Of a stretch of 15,705 nucleotides of DNA, positions 1-7,495 are shown in pieces. Position 1 is the stretch's first letter. The number at the start of each line of letters is the position of its first letter. The position numbers and the translations under genes were made by a program. The notes under the pieces were generated by a model that worked only from the letters and a program-made list of their open reading frames with translations, searched no databases and was not told where the DNA came from. The stretch comes from an uncultured Eubacteriales bacterium (GTDB lineage Bacteria; Bacillota; Clostridia; Oscillospirales; CAG-272): contig CAKSDP010000033.1 of assembly GCA_934446065.1 (NCBI GenBank), positions 1-15,705 on the forward strand, given 5' to 3'.

Positions 1-78
1 ATGTAATAGTTTGAAAGTTTTTGGGGAAGGGTGCGGGGAACCGCTTTTGTCCAAAAGGGTCCCCAGCGAAAAATATGC
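1..78. repeat. Interspersed palindromic repeat, copy 1 (degenerate hairpin)
   Basis: The first 59 bases are identical to 154-212. The 3' arm then differs: it lacks one G and one T and has an extra A, so the internal palindrome is weaker than in copy 2. The left end may extend beyond the window. No coding function is supported. The short open frames through the two copies read the same repeat and resemble no protein family. From memory, similar GGGGAACC-type palindromes are scattered between genes in Clostridia genomes; that is recall, not a search. Confidence 0.75.
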
Positions 79-153
79 ATTTCTTATCTTAGCAATGATA
101 AACAAAGCGAGCGCAGCCCGAAAGTTCCTGACGGTTTGCACTCGCTTGTGTGT

Positions 154-232
154 ATGTAATAGTTTGAAAGTTTTTGGGGAAGGGTGCGGGGAACCGCTTT
201 TGTCCAAAAGGGGTTCCCCGCGAAAAATATGC
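154..232. repeat. Interspersed palindromic repeat, copy 2 (intact hairpin)
   Basis: This is the second copy of the element at 1-78. It contains an almost perfect inverted repeat at 186-221. Ten base pairs (GCGGGGAACC with GGTTCCCCGC) are followed by one G-G mismatch and a CTTTT/AAAAG inner stem around a GTCC loop. It lies just past the stop codon of the minus-strand mini-RNase III gene. It could fold in the 3' end of that transcript. However, neither strand has a T-run directly after the stem, so it is not a standard intrinsic terminator. Protection of the mRNA 3' end is possible but inferred. Confidence 0.75.
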
Positions 233-240
233 GTTCTCTC

Positions 241-615
241 CTATTCCCGAAAAGCTGCGTCGAATAGCTCGAGCGCGCGATCGAAGCGACCGACGAGCCA
301 TAAATGCCCCATCAGGGCTTCAAACCCCGTTGCGCGGCGGTAATCAACAGCGCTTGCGCTCTTCGGTACGTTGCCGTGAACGCAGTTGCGCCCCCTGTGG
401 TATACGTCCGCCTCTTCCTCTGTCAGCATTTCTTCGATACGCCCGAGCGCAGCGGACTGCGCCTGCGCCGTCACGAACTTCGTCGCGTGCGTGCTCGGAT
501 GTGCCCCATCAGAGGACGAGATCAGCCGTTCGCGTGCAATCAGCTCGTATACAGCATCGCCGAGATACGCAAGATTTGCCGCAGAAATGCCGGTGCTGCT
601 TTTTTCTTTGTCCAT
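241..615 (-). CDS. mrnC: Mini-ribonuclease III (MrnC)
   Basis: This 124-residue protein is a stand-alone RNase III catalytic domain without a double-stranded-RNA-binding domain, the hallmark of Mini-III. In B. subtilis this enzyme trims the ends of 23S rRNA precursors in the cytosol. The first signature region is LAYLGDAVYEL (15-25), with the likely metal-binding D20 and E24. RGRN follows at 74-77. The second acidic motif is DYRRATGFEALMG (91-103), with E99 the likely second catalytic acid. Length is normal for the family. The start has an AAGGAC-type Shine-Dalgarno sequence. The gene begins 30 bp after the transglutaminase gene, so it is probably the last gene of that operon. In many Firmicutes mrnC sits beside cysS instead, so this position is less usual. 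Confidence 0.93.
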   Translation of the reverse strand: MDKEKSSTGISAANLAYLGDAVYELIARERLISSSDGAHPSTHATKFVTAQAQSAALGRIEEMLTEEEADVYHRGRNCVHGNVPKSASAVDYRRATGFEALMGHLWLVGRFDRALELFDAAFRE

Positions 616-645
616 TAAAATGTCCTTCTTTTTGTGTCAGTTGAC

Positions 646-3600
646 TCAGATCATGTGACGCAGGTAACGCCATTTGATCTTCTCAAAACGGGTAAGACCC
701 GCGTATGCCGAGGCGGTCAGTCTGTCGGTGAAGTCAGCGAGAATGTACATCTCGTCGCTCGTAAGTCCGTCGCCGAACTCAACCTTCGCAATAAGCTCGA
801 ATATCTGCGGCAGCGAGTAGTCGGTCATCTGACCGAAATCCTCCTCAAGCCGCGCAGCGTATTCCGAGTATTGCTCGCCCACCTTCGGCGGGTATCCGAG
901 AATCTTCATTACGCGAAGGATTGTGTCGTCAAATTCGCGCGATATCTTGTCGCAGTCGAGTCGTCCGCTGTCGCATACCTCTCTGTCCATCACCGCTACT
1001 ATGTGCGCGTGCCTGTCGGCAACAATGTTTTCGGCGCGCCGCATGAGCTTTCGGATTACGAGACGCGATACGAATACGATAAGCGTGATTCCGGCAGCGG
1101 CGATCGCCACGATCATCAGAATCGTCATTTGATCGACCGAGCTTCCCGACTCATCGGGATTCTCCTCGTCGGGCGTTTCAGGCACATCAGGCACGTCGGG
1201 CGTAACGTTGTCCGGATCGTTTTGGTCGGGAACTATCGGCGGATTGTCCGGTATCACAATGTCGGGATCATCCTCAACCTCGCCTGCGCTGTATGCCGCA
1301 TCCATGTAAACGGGAACTGTCTCGTACGACACCCATCCGAGCAGGGGATAGTATACCTCGATCCACGCGTGAGCGTCGCTGTCGAGCGCGTACCCGCGAT
1401 ATTTTGCCGGTGCGTTCTCGGAGTAGTCACGTTTGAAATCGTTCACGAGATAGCCCTCGGCGTATCTGACAAAGTATCCGTATTCGCGGAGGATCGACGC
1501 CGCCGCAGTTGCAAAGTGCGTGCAGTAACCGTTCTTCGTCTCCGTCAAAAACGAGTCAAGAACAGTCATGTCGCCGTCATACGGCGTAGGCTCAAGTGTG
1601 TACTCGTATCCGTCGGAAAGGTAGTTCATCACCGCCATGATAACGTCGTGCTCGGGAACGGTGTTGCCGTCTTTGTCCGTGCAGACCGGGATCGAGCCGA
1701 TGTCGCGCTTTGTTATGGTGTAGCCGGAGTTGTTGAGGATCTCGTCTGCTACGGCTTCCACCGCGCTGCTGTGAATAGAACCGCCGTAGCTGAGATCAGC
1801 CCATTCGCGGTACGCAAGCTCGGTTTCAATGTAGTCTTCGATCTCCTCGCGTTCCTTTGTGCTCATTGCGATGTAGCGACGGAGAAGCGATTTGCCGGGG
1901 AATGAAGGCAGTCCGTTTGCGGCGCACTCCGCGAGGAACGAGTCGTCGATAGACCACAGATTGTCATTGGCGATCGTGACATTAATGAATCCGGTGTTGT
2001 ACGACCGTTTTGCACCCGTGTTGCCTTCAATCTTCAGAAGATTTTCGGCTTCCTTTACAATGTCGGTGTACTTCTCGAACATCTCAAAGTACCCGATCGC
2101 GCCCGCCATTCCCTCGGCAACCTCGGGATCGTTCATGCGATTTATGAATGATACCGTGCTGTAATTCACGTCGCGCTTGAAGAATCTTGAGGAATATATC
2201 CCGTCAAAATATGCGGAATACCGCGCCTCGTTCTTGAGAATGGAGTTGTATCCGAGAATTTCCGTGTCGTAACACACAGTCGGCGGAGCGAATATTATCA
2301 GACTCTCGCCGTTGAGGCGGCGCAGATGGACCTGCTGTACATCAAAGCCGTACTTTGAGAAACGTGTGTCGATGTTTGTGCCGTTCAGAAGCATCGACGT
2401 CGGGAACACGTATTTGTTGAATTCCGTCTTGAGCATATCCGGAGCAAAGGAGCGCCCGAACTCGTTGCGGTATTCAATGACATCATCGGTCGTTGCGGAC
2501 GACCACGTGCCGGTGGAAGAGTCAAATTTCATTCCGATCCATCCGCGCAGATAGACCGGGTTTTTGCGGTCAGTCTCGACCGCAAGCATCTGTATATCAT
2601 TGTATTCTGGTGAATCGTATGTAAGTGTGCGCGGGGTCAGCTCAGCGACGTTTCCGAGCTTATTCAGGTCAATATCGTCGCCCTTCAGGTACGCCGTCAC
2701 GTATTCGCGCATGACAGAGACAGGCTCGTTTATGAAATTGATCGTCGCAAAATTGCCTCTGACAGATGCGAACGGGAGCCATACCGCGAGTGCCGCAAGA
2801 ATTACGGCTGTGCCGCCCGCGTATCCGCTGGCAGACAGCGTCTTGCGAACATCTCGTTCGCGATCGTTGCGTGCGCGTCTCCGCTCGCGTGCGGCGGCAG
2901 CGGCAGCCTTCTTCTCGGAATCCCGCTTTTCCTTTGCGGCATTCTGCCGCGCTGCTCTTGCCTCCGGCGGAAGAGCTTTAAGCTCGGCACGCTCGGTCGC
3001 TGCGGCGCGCTTTTTCTCGGCGGATTCTGCGCGGCGCTTCTTTGCGTCCTCTTTTTTTGCGGTGCGTGCTTTCTTTTTCTCGTCTGCCGCAGCTTTCTTT
3101 GCAGCTTTTATTTTGTCCGCCTTGTTCTTTTTGTCAAGGCGGTAAACGGCGCTTTTCGCTTCCTTTGCCGCCCGCTTGTCGTCGGTCAGCTCAAGTGCGA
3201 TCGCATACGAACGCGCAGCCGCGCGGTCGAGTGCCGCCCGCTCATTTTTCTTCTGTGCTTTTGCGGCAAGGCGATCATCCTTGCGTTTCTTTTTCGCATT
3301 GCGGCGGTCGATGCGCTTCTTTTCGTAGTTGCTGAATTTTCGCTCGTACAGAAGAAGCGATATCTCTCCGCAAATGAAGATTATCACCATCGTAACGCCG
3401 CCGTTGGTGTTCGTGAGGTTGTAGGTGAATATCGGCACGATCACGGCAACGCTGAGTATCACTGCCGGAATCGTGTGAACGCGCCGCAGCAGCGAGAACG
3501 AAAGAATGAGCGCGAATATCGCCGCGAGGACTGCCATTCCGCACCCGGTAACGAGGGCGTCGGAGCCGTGATAGACCTCCGATCCTACAAGGTGATCGGC

Positions 3601-4047
3601 AAGCGAGGTGTATCCGATGCTCGCCATGTGACGCATCGCGGTGTTTAGCACATATCTGATCCCGTCCCAGATCAGGACAAACGGATTCGATGTGAATATA
3701 AAGAGTACACCGACGCCGCAGAGAATTCCCAGAGCAGGTGCGATCAGACGAAGGCGCGAGTTCCACGCCGCGGCGGAGCAGACAACGGTCAGACACAGAC
3801 ACACAAGTGCGTGTATGCCGATGTTTCCGGGAAGATCGGTGCCGAATATACCGAAGCTGTCGCCGATGAACAGCGTCAGCCCGAATATTCCGCAGAACAG
3901 TACGATAGAGCGGAACGCCCAACCGATAATGTACAGCGAAAACGACATTTCCGCGCCGGGACGGTGCAGGATCGGAAGCATCGGTGACGGCTTCTGCGGA
4001 CGGGGCTTCTTCTGCCCCACCTTTCTTTTTTTATTTGTTTTGTTCAT
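646..4047 (-). CDS. TgpA-type membrane transglutaminase-like protein with cytosolic charged insertion
   Basis: This 1133-residue membrane protein belongs to the family with a transglutaminase core and a C-terminal DUF4129-like domain. After a Lys-rich N-terminus come about six membrane segments (roughly 38-60, 78-96, 99-118, 168-188, 192-210 and 216-234). A Lys/Arg/Ala/Glu-rich stretch (236-402) follows, probably helical or coiled coil, then a seventh segment (408-426). The large outside region holds the catalytic domain: C842 in NGYCTHFATA, H893 in DAHAWIEVYY, and E909 in GWVSYE at the usual Asp position. A Pro/Asp-rich stalk (924-970), a last membrane segment (974-995) and a cytosolic tail with a YPPKVGEQYSEYAARL motif follow. 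The topology is self-consistent: insertion and tail inside, catalytic domain outside. The substrate is unknown. No good Shine-Dalgarno sequence precedes the start; M23 and M34 are alternative starts. The charged insertion is the odd part. Confidence 0.88.
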   Translation of the reverse strand: MNKTNKKRKVGQKKPRPQKPSPMLPILHRPGAEMSFSLYIIGWAFRSIVLFCGIFGLTLFIGDSFGIFGTDLPGNIGIHALVCLCLTVVCSAAAWNSRLRLIAPALGILCGVGVLFIFTSNPFVLIWDGIRYVLNTAMRHMASIGYTSLADHLVGSEVYHGSDALVTGCGMAVLAAIFALILSFSLLRRVHTIPAVILSVAVIVPIFTYNLTNTNGGVTMVIIFICGEISLLLYERKFSNYEKKRIDRRNAKKKRKDDRLAAKAQKKNERAALDRAAARSYAIALELTDDKRAAKEAKSAVYRLDKKNKADKIKAAKKAAADEKKKARTAKKEDAKKRRAESAEKKRAAATERAELKALPPEARAARQNAAKEKRDSEKKAAAAAARERRRARNDRERDVRKTLSASGYAGGTAVILAALAVWLPFASVRGNFATINFINEPVSVMREYVTAYLKGDDIDLNKLGNVAELTPRTLTYDSPEYNDIQMLAVETDRKNPVYLRGWIGMKFDSSTGTWSSATTDDVIEYRNEFGRSFAPDMLKTEFNKYVFPTSMLLNGTNIDTRFSKYGFDVQQVHLRRLNGESLIIFAPPTVCYDTEILGYNSILKNEARYSAYFDGIYSSRFFKRDVNYSTVSFINRMNDPEVAEGMAGAIGYFEMFEKYTDIVKEAENLLKIEGNTGAKRSYNTGFINVTIANDNLWSIDDSFLAECAANGLPSFPGKSLLRRYIAMSTKEREEIEDYIETELAYREWADLSYGGSIHSSAVEAVADEILNNSGYTITKRDIGSIPVCTDKDGNTVPEHDVIMAVMNYLSDGYEYTLEPTPYDGDMTVLDSFLTETKNGYCTHFATAAASILREYGYFVRYAEGYLVNDFKRDYSENAPAKYRGYALDSDAHAWIEVYYPLLGWVSYETVPVYMDAAYSAGEVEDDPDIVIPDNPPIVPDQNDPDNVTPDVPDVPETPDEENPDESGSSVDQMTILMIVAIAAAGITLIVFVSRLVIRKLMRRAENIVADRHAHIVAVMDREVCDSGRLDCDKISREFDDTILRVMKILGYPPKVGEQYSEYAARLEEDFGQMTDYSLPQIFELIAKVEFGDGLTSDEMYILADFTDRLTASAYAGLTRFEKIKWRYLRHMI

Positions 4048-4078
4048 TATAAGAGACCGTGATTTCTATAAAATATGG

Positions 4079-5749
4079 TCAGGAATCTTCGGTGAAGCGA
4101 ACGGTTCCGTCGGACGACAGCTCACGTCTGAAGCTGCGCGTGCGGACTCCGCTTCGCGACAGCTCGGCTGTGATGCCCATGATCTGTGCCGAAGCAGCCT
4201 CGGGGGACGCGTACAGCTTTTCCGGAGATGCAACGAGTACCTCAGCGGAGCATCTGCTGCCCGCTCCGCCGAACATTGCCGGAATGGAGGAGTCAACGGC
4301 GGCGCTTTCAGTGTCGGTGTTTGCCGTGACTATCCGCAGTGTAACGCCGGAGGATGCGTCGATCACCATTGCAAGATGCGACAGCTCGCGCGACGATCCC
4401 GACACCGGAACGGTGTAAAGCTCCAGTAGCTCGGGACTCTCAGGCATATTGCTCTCGTTTGTGAGAACGCCTATGCCGTTGTCATTGCGCGGATCCGGAT
4501 AAACAAGTGTCACGTTGCAGCCTGAAAGCATTTCCTTGTGCATGAGCGAGAGCGCAAGCTCGATCACGGCATCGGAGCAAAGCTCGCCTGCGTGAACGAG
4601 CGCGTCCGTGTCATTGACAGGGCGCTCCTTTACTTCGGCTGCCGCATCTGCGTCAATGCTTATTTTCATCGCAAGCTCAGCCATGCGCTCGACTGCGGTG
4701 CGTCTCGCGGTCTTTGCGCCGCCGCGTGTCGCCACCTCGTCCGCTTCAAACGATCCGATCGCGGCAACATCAGCCGGAGTTATTCCGAGCGCTTCAAGCC
4801 GTTCTTCGGCACCGCGCGGCTTCGAGCGCACCTTCGGCGAGTATGCGCCCGCATCTCCGACAGACATCGCGGAGGCGATTGCATCGCTGTGCTCCACGCG
4901 CTCACGGCGCTTTTTCTTCTTGTTCTTTTTGCCTATGTCCGCATCCTTTGCAGTTTGCGCCTTCACTCCCTGCTGCGGCTTTACGCCGCCGGAGAACGAT
5001 AGGTCGCACAGAATGTAGACATTGCGATCCATGTTTGAGGAGAAATTCTTCACCTGAAGATCGTCTGATTTTGCCGACAGCTTCCAGTGAATGTTCTTTA
5101 TCGGATCGCCCGGTACATATTCGCGTATGTCGGCAGGCTCCGCCTGATCGGATGTCGTGAACGGACGCGTGACCGGCGTCGGGAGATCGGTCTCGCTGCG
5201 ACGTGTGTTCTCGGACATCACGATGTTGTCGGGATAAACGATAACCGTTCGTCCAAGCTCAAGCCTGACCTCGGTCGCGAAAAATCCGATGAGATCGCAG
5301 ACTCTGAGGCTTCGCACGCCTATATCATACGATCCGCGCAGGGGAAAGCTCACGCTGCGCTTTATTATGTGGCATCCGAGCGGCAGAAGCGATATCCGCA
5401 GAAGATTGTCGCGGCAGATGTACGCATCGTCCGAGGGAAGCGTTACAACTGTCTCCACAAGCGGGAACGGGAGCGGGCTCTCGTTTATTATCTTTATTTC
5501 GTATTCGACGCTCTCGCCTTTTTTTGTACGCGTGCGGTCAACGTCCGTGTAGATTTTGATCATCGCGCGCGCAAGAATGAGGTAGAGTATCGAGAGCGGC
5601 GGCAGTATCAAAAGGAATATGAATAATATTGCCGACGCGGGTGAGCGCAGAAGCTGCGTGAACACCAAACAGAACGGCAAAAGCACGAGATAAAGAATAA
5701 ATCCCGGCCTCGGCGCAAGAACCCGCGCCTTCTTTTCTTTCTTTTTCAT
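4079..5749 (-). CDS. DUF58 family membrane protein with split vWA-like domain
   Basis: This 556-residue protein has two N-terminal membrane segments (about 17-35 and 39-60) after a Lys-rich start, so the remainder should face the cytosol. The DUF58 signature is clear at 207-227: DIREYVPGDP, then IHWKLSAKSD. After it, DLSFS (249-253) fits the DxSxS metal-site motif of vWA-like domains. The next expected helix (DAVIELALSLMHKEML) only appears about 135 residues later. The intervening part (about 256-385) is low in hydrophobics, includes KKNKKKKRR (274-282), and looks like an insertion. DUF58 proteins are encoded next to MoxR ATPases and are thought to act with them; the exact role here is unknown. 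The gene starts 11 bp after the MoxR stop, without a clear Shine-Dalgarno sequence, suggesting translational coupling. Confidence 0.88.
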   Translation of the reverse strand: MKKKEKKARVLAPRPGFILYLVLLPFCLVFTQLLRSPASAILFIFLLILPPLSILYLILARAMIKIYTDVDRTRTKKGESVEYEIKIINESPLPFPLVETVVTLPSDDAYICRDNLLRISLLPLGCHIIKRSVSFPLRGSYDIGVRSLRVCDLIGFFATEVRLELGRTVIVYPDNIVMSENTRRSETDLPTPVTRPFTTSDQAEPADIREYVPGDPIKNIHWKLSAKSDDLQVKNFSSNMDRNVYILCDLSFSGGVKPQQGVKAQTAKDADIGKKNKKKKRRERVEHSDAIASAMSVGDAGAYSPKVRSKPRGAEERLEALGITPADVAAIGSFEADEVATRGGAKTARRTAVERMAELAMKISIDADAAAEVKERPVNDTDALVHAGELCSDAVIELALSLMHKEMLSGCNVTLVYPDPRNDNGIGVLTNESNMPESPELLELYTVPVSGSSRELSHLAMVIDASSGVTLRIVTANTDTESAAVDSSIPAMFGGAGSRCSAEVLVASPEKLYASPEAASAQIMGITAELSRSGVRTRSFRRELSSDGTVRFTEDS

Positions 5750-5760
5750 ATATATACGGA

Positions 5761-6732
5761 TTATCTGCCTGTGACGAACGGAACTTCGGTCGAGGTGAGG
5801 ATCTCACGCAGTACGTCCGATGTGCTCATGCGATCAATGCGCGCTTCCTGACTGAGTATGATCCTGTGAGAGATCGCGGGCAGGAACAGCGCCGATACAT
5901 CCTCGGGGAGAACGAAATCTCTGCCCGAGACAAAAGCGTATGCGCGTGCAAGACGCATCAGTGCCACGGAGGCACGCGGGCTTGCGCCGAGCGAGATCGC
6001 GGTGTTCTTGCGCGTTGCCTGAACGAGCGTCACTATGTATTTGCAGATGACCGCATCCATGCGGATCTGCGCCGCAGCGGCTATGAGATCCTGCATTTCC
6101 GATGCCGAAGAAACGGCGTTTACATTTGCGATCGGGTTGCCCTCGCGTCTGCCTGTGACGATCGCAAGCTCCTCAGCCTCGTTCGGGTAACCCATGGAGA
6201 GTCTGAGAGAGAAACGGTCGAGCTGTGCCTCCGGCAGGGGATAGGTGCCGACATAGCCGGACGGGTTCTGTGTCGCGATAACGACAAACGGCGAGGGAAG
6301 TTTGTATGTCTTTCCGTCAACGGTGACAGAGCCTTCCTCCATTGCCTCAAGAAGTGCGGACTGCGTCTTGGGCGAAGCGCGGTTGATCTCATCCGCGAGA
6401 AGGAGATTGCACATCGCAAGTCCCTCATGGTATTCAAAGCGCTCGCTTGCGCGGTTGTACATATTGAAGCCGGTGATGTCGGATGCCATCACGTCTGGCG
6501 TGAACTGCGCGCGGCGGAAGTCAAGTCCGCACGCCTTTGACAGCGCAGATACCATCGTTGTCTTTCCGACTCCGGGAACATCCTCTATCAGTACGTGCCC
6601 GCCCGCAAGAATTGCGGACAGAAGCAGTGTGATCTCGTTTCTTTTGCCGACGACGACCTTCTCGGTCTCCTCGATTACAGCCGTAAGCTTTCCGTGGAGA
6701 GCTTTTGTGTCGTATGACTTGGTTTCACTCAT
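5761..6732 (-). CDS. MoxR-family AAA+ ATPase
   Basis: This 323-residue cytosolic AAA+ ATPase of the MoxR group probably acts as a chaperone-like activator of the membrane proteins encoded behind it. Walker A is PGVGKTT (53-59). Walker B is LLLADE (110-115), followed by INRA. Sensor 1 is ATQNP with N156. A candidate arginine finger is R173 in LDRF. Sensor 2 is GASPRAS (249-255) with R253. Length matches the family (300-350 residues). The ATG has a good AAAGGA ribosome binding site and is the first gene after a candidate promoter at 6806-6834. It is followed within 11 bp by the DUF58 gene and then by the transglutaminase gene, the usual MoxR module. The family name is secure; the client protein is inferred from context. 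Confidence 0.95.
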   Translation of the reverse strand: MSETKSYDTKALHGKLTAVIEETEKVVVGKRNEITLLLSAILAGGHVLIEDVPGVGKTTMVSALSKACGLDFRRAQFTPDVMASDITGFNMYNRASERFEYHEGLAMCNLLLADEINRASPKTQSALLEAMEEGSVTVDGKTYKLPSPFVVIATQNPSGYVGTYPLPEAQLDRFSLRLSMGYPNEAEELAIVTGRREGNPIANVNAVSSASEMQDLIAAAAQIRMDAVICKYIVTLVQATRKNTAISLGASPRASVALMRLARAYAFVSGRDFVLPEDVSALFLPAISHRIILSQEARIDRMSTSDVLREILTSTEVPFVTGR

Positions 6733-6805
6733 GGTAGTGGTCCTTTCGTACTCATTTTGATGCGAAAACAGCTTCCGCTTTGTCGTATTTGACTATATCA
6801 TGCAT

Positions 6806-6834
6806 ATTTTATCACGCAAAATTCAAAAATGCAA
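6806..6834 (-). promoter_or_regulatory. Sigma-A-type promoter of the MoxR operon
   Basis: On the minus strand, TTGCAT (6834-6829) is separated by 17 bp from TAAAAT (6811-6806). It would start transcription near 6799, giving a leader of about 65 nt before the MoxR start codon. A second possible -10, TATAGT, lies a little downstream with a poorer -35. Assigned from consensus only. Confidence 0.55.
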
Positions 6835-7025
6835 TACAACAAACGGCACAGATTTGTCAAATTTGCCCTGCGCAAAAAAAGTTTACATCAAGGACATCGA
6901 ATAGCCAAAAAACAAGCGGCGCAAAGGCTTATAATTTGAGCGTCCGGCTTATTCGGCACGGACAGCGAACGCCGTCGCTTATGCAGGATTTTCTTTCGTA
7001 TTTTGCAAAACTGTACAATAAACCC
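6835..7025. other. Intergenic stretch without a recognisable gene
   Basis: This AT-rich spacer lies between the divergent MoxR-operon and SRP RNA promoters. Short open frames on both strands cross it but resemble no family and have no ribosome binding site. A TATAAT hexamer at 6930-6935 has no acceptable -35. I see no tRNA, although some Firmicutes carry one just before the SRP RNA. A small stem (GTCCG with CGGAC, near 6942-6963) is the only structure noticed. Confidence 0.6.
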
Positions 7026-7054
7026 TTGCATAAAGGCGCCGTTTATGCTATACT
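7026..7054 (+). promoter_or_regulatory. Sigma-A-type promoter of the SRP RNA
   Basis: TTGCAT (7026-7031), a 17-bp spacer and TATACT (7049-7054) form a near-consensus promoter. Transcription would begin near 7061, about 46 nt before the first paired base of the SRP RNA. Confidence 0.8.
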
Positions 7055-7067
7055 GTACGCAGAGTGT

Positions 7068-7098
7068 GGGGCTGATAGCCCCGTGCCGCATATGCGGC
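7068..7098 (+). other. Two small hairpins in the SRP RNA leader
   Basis: GGGGCT-GAT-AGCCCC (7068-7082) and the palindrome GCCGCAT/ATGCGGC (7085-7098) lie between the predicted transcription start and the mature SRP RNA. They would form the 5' extension removed during maturation. In B. subtilis RNase III processes the SRP RNA precursor; whether that applies here is inference. Confidence 0.5.
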
Positions 7099-7106
7099 GG
7101 ATAAAT

Positions 7107-7381
7107 AAGGCCATACCAGCCGGGGGAGTAGCGGATCCCTGTACCTGAAATCCGCTGAAGCAGGGGTGGAATCCCGGCGTGAGGGACATCTTTGTGTGAT
7201 TGCGCCCGTCTTTAACTGTGCTGACGATCGGGTCTTGCGCGATCTGCGGCTGTGAACCATGTCAGGTGGGGAACCAAGCAGCATTAAGCAGTGCGGCAGA
7301 TGCGCCGCAGGGTTGCCTGTTCCGAGCAGTGGGGCGGGGATGCGCATATGAAGCTGTTTCGAGCGCCGGGTGTATGGTCTT
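7107..7381 (+). ncRNA. scr: Large signal recognition particle RNA (scRNA / 4.5S-like with Alu domain)
   Basis: This is the RNA core of the signal recognition particle, which binds Ffh and targets nascent membrane and secreted proteins. The Ffh-binding region GTCAGGTGGGGAACCAAG (7261-7278) continues as CAGCATTAAG. The apical GGAA tetraloop (7270-7273) is closed by TGG/CCA, where B. subtilis as I recall it has TCC/GGA, so the pairing is kept by compensatory change. The 5' Alu part is also recognisable: GAGTAGCGGATCCCTGTACC, then AATCCGCT and AGCAGGG. The 3' half contains TGCGCCGCAGGGTTGCCTG. The ends pair as AAGGCCATAC with GTATGGTCTT, which sets the approximate limits. Length (about 275 nt) matches the large Gram-positive form. 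It lies upstream of dnaX as in Bacillus. Exact ends are uncertain by a few bases. Confidence 0.95.
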
Positions 7382-7435
7382 ATTTATCTGCCGTAAACTT
7401 TTATCTGCGGGCGTTTCCCGCATAATTCATAGCGT

Positions 7436-7465
7436 GAAAAACCGTGCGTTCGGCGCGGTCTTTTT
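7436..7465 (+). terminator. Intrinsic terminator between SRP RNA and dnaX
   Basis: ACCGTGC-GTTCG-GCGCGGT (7441-7459, one G-U pair) is followed by CTTTTT and preceded by an A-run that could pair with it. A weaker stem, TGCGGG/CCCGCA, lies just before it at about 7406-7422. The pair probably ends the SRP RNA precursor. dnaX begins 30 bp further on, so dnaX is expressed either by readthrough or from a promoter I could not identify. Confidence 0.65.
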
Positions 7466-7495
7466 CCGTAAAAACGGACCGTAGGGGGTGAAGTC

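Noticed and set aside
186..221. Left-edge hairpin as an intrinsic terminator of mrnC
   Set aside because: On the minus strand the stem is followed by GCACCCTTCCCC, with no T-run, so a standard terminator is not supported. I list it as a repeat instead.
11..343. Small plus-strand open frame through both left-edge repeats
   Set aside because: Its sequence is the translated repeat twice, followed by antisense of mrnC. Frames like this are a product of the repeat, not a gene.
634..1905. Long plus-strand open frame of 423 codons opposite the transglutaminase gene
   Set aside because: It lies wholly in antisense to a gene with clear catalytic motifs, is extremely rich in Arg, Val and His, and shows no domain. 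GC-biased codons on the real strand explain it.
3641..5626. Several plus-strand open frames opposite the transglutaminase and DUF58 genes
   Set aside because: They are low in complexity, have no ribosome binding site, and overlap genes with recognised motifs.
6835..7025. tRNA gene next to the SRP RNA
   Set aside because: I looked for a T-loop GGTTCGA-type motif and an acceptor stem and found none.
6780..7148. Plus-strand open frame crossing the divergent promoters into the SRP RNA
   Set aside because: It runs over both promoter candidates and the start of a structured RNA, has no ribosome binding site and resembles nothing.
7048..7347. Minus-strand open frame opposite the SRP RNA
   Set aside because: The RNA structure and conserved SRP motifs explain the sequence; the frame is incidental.
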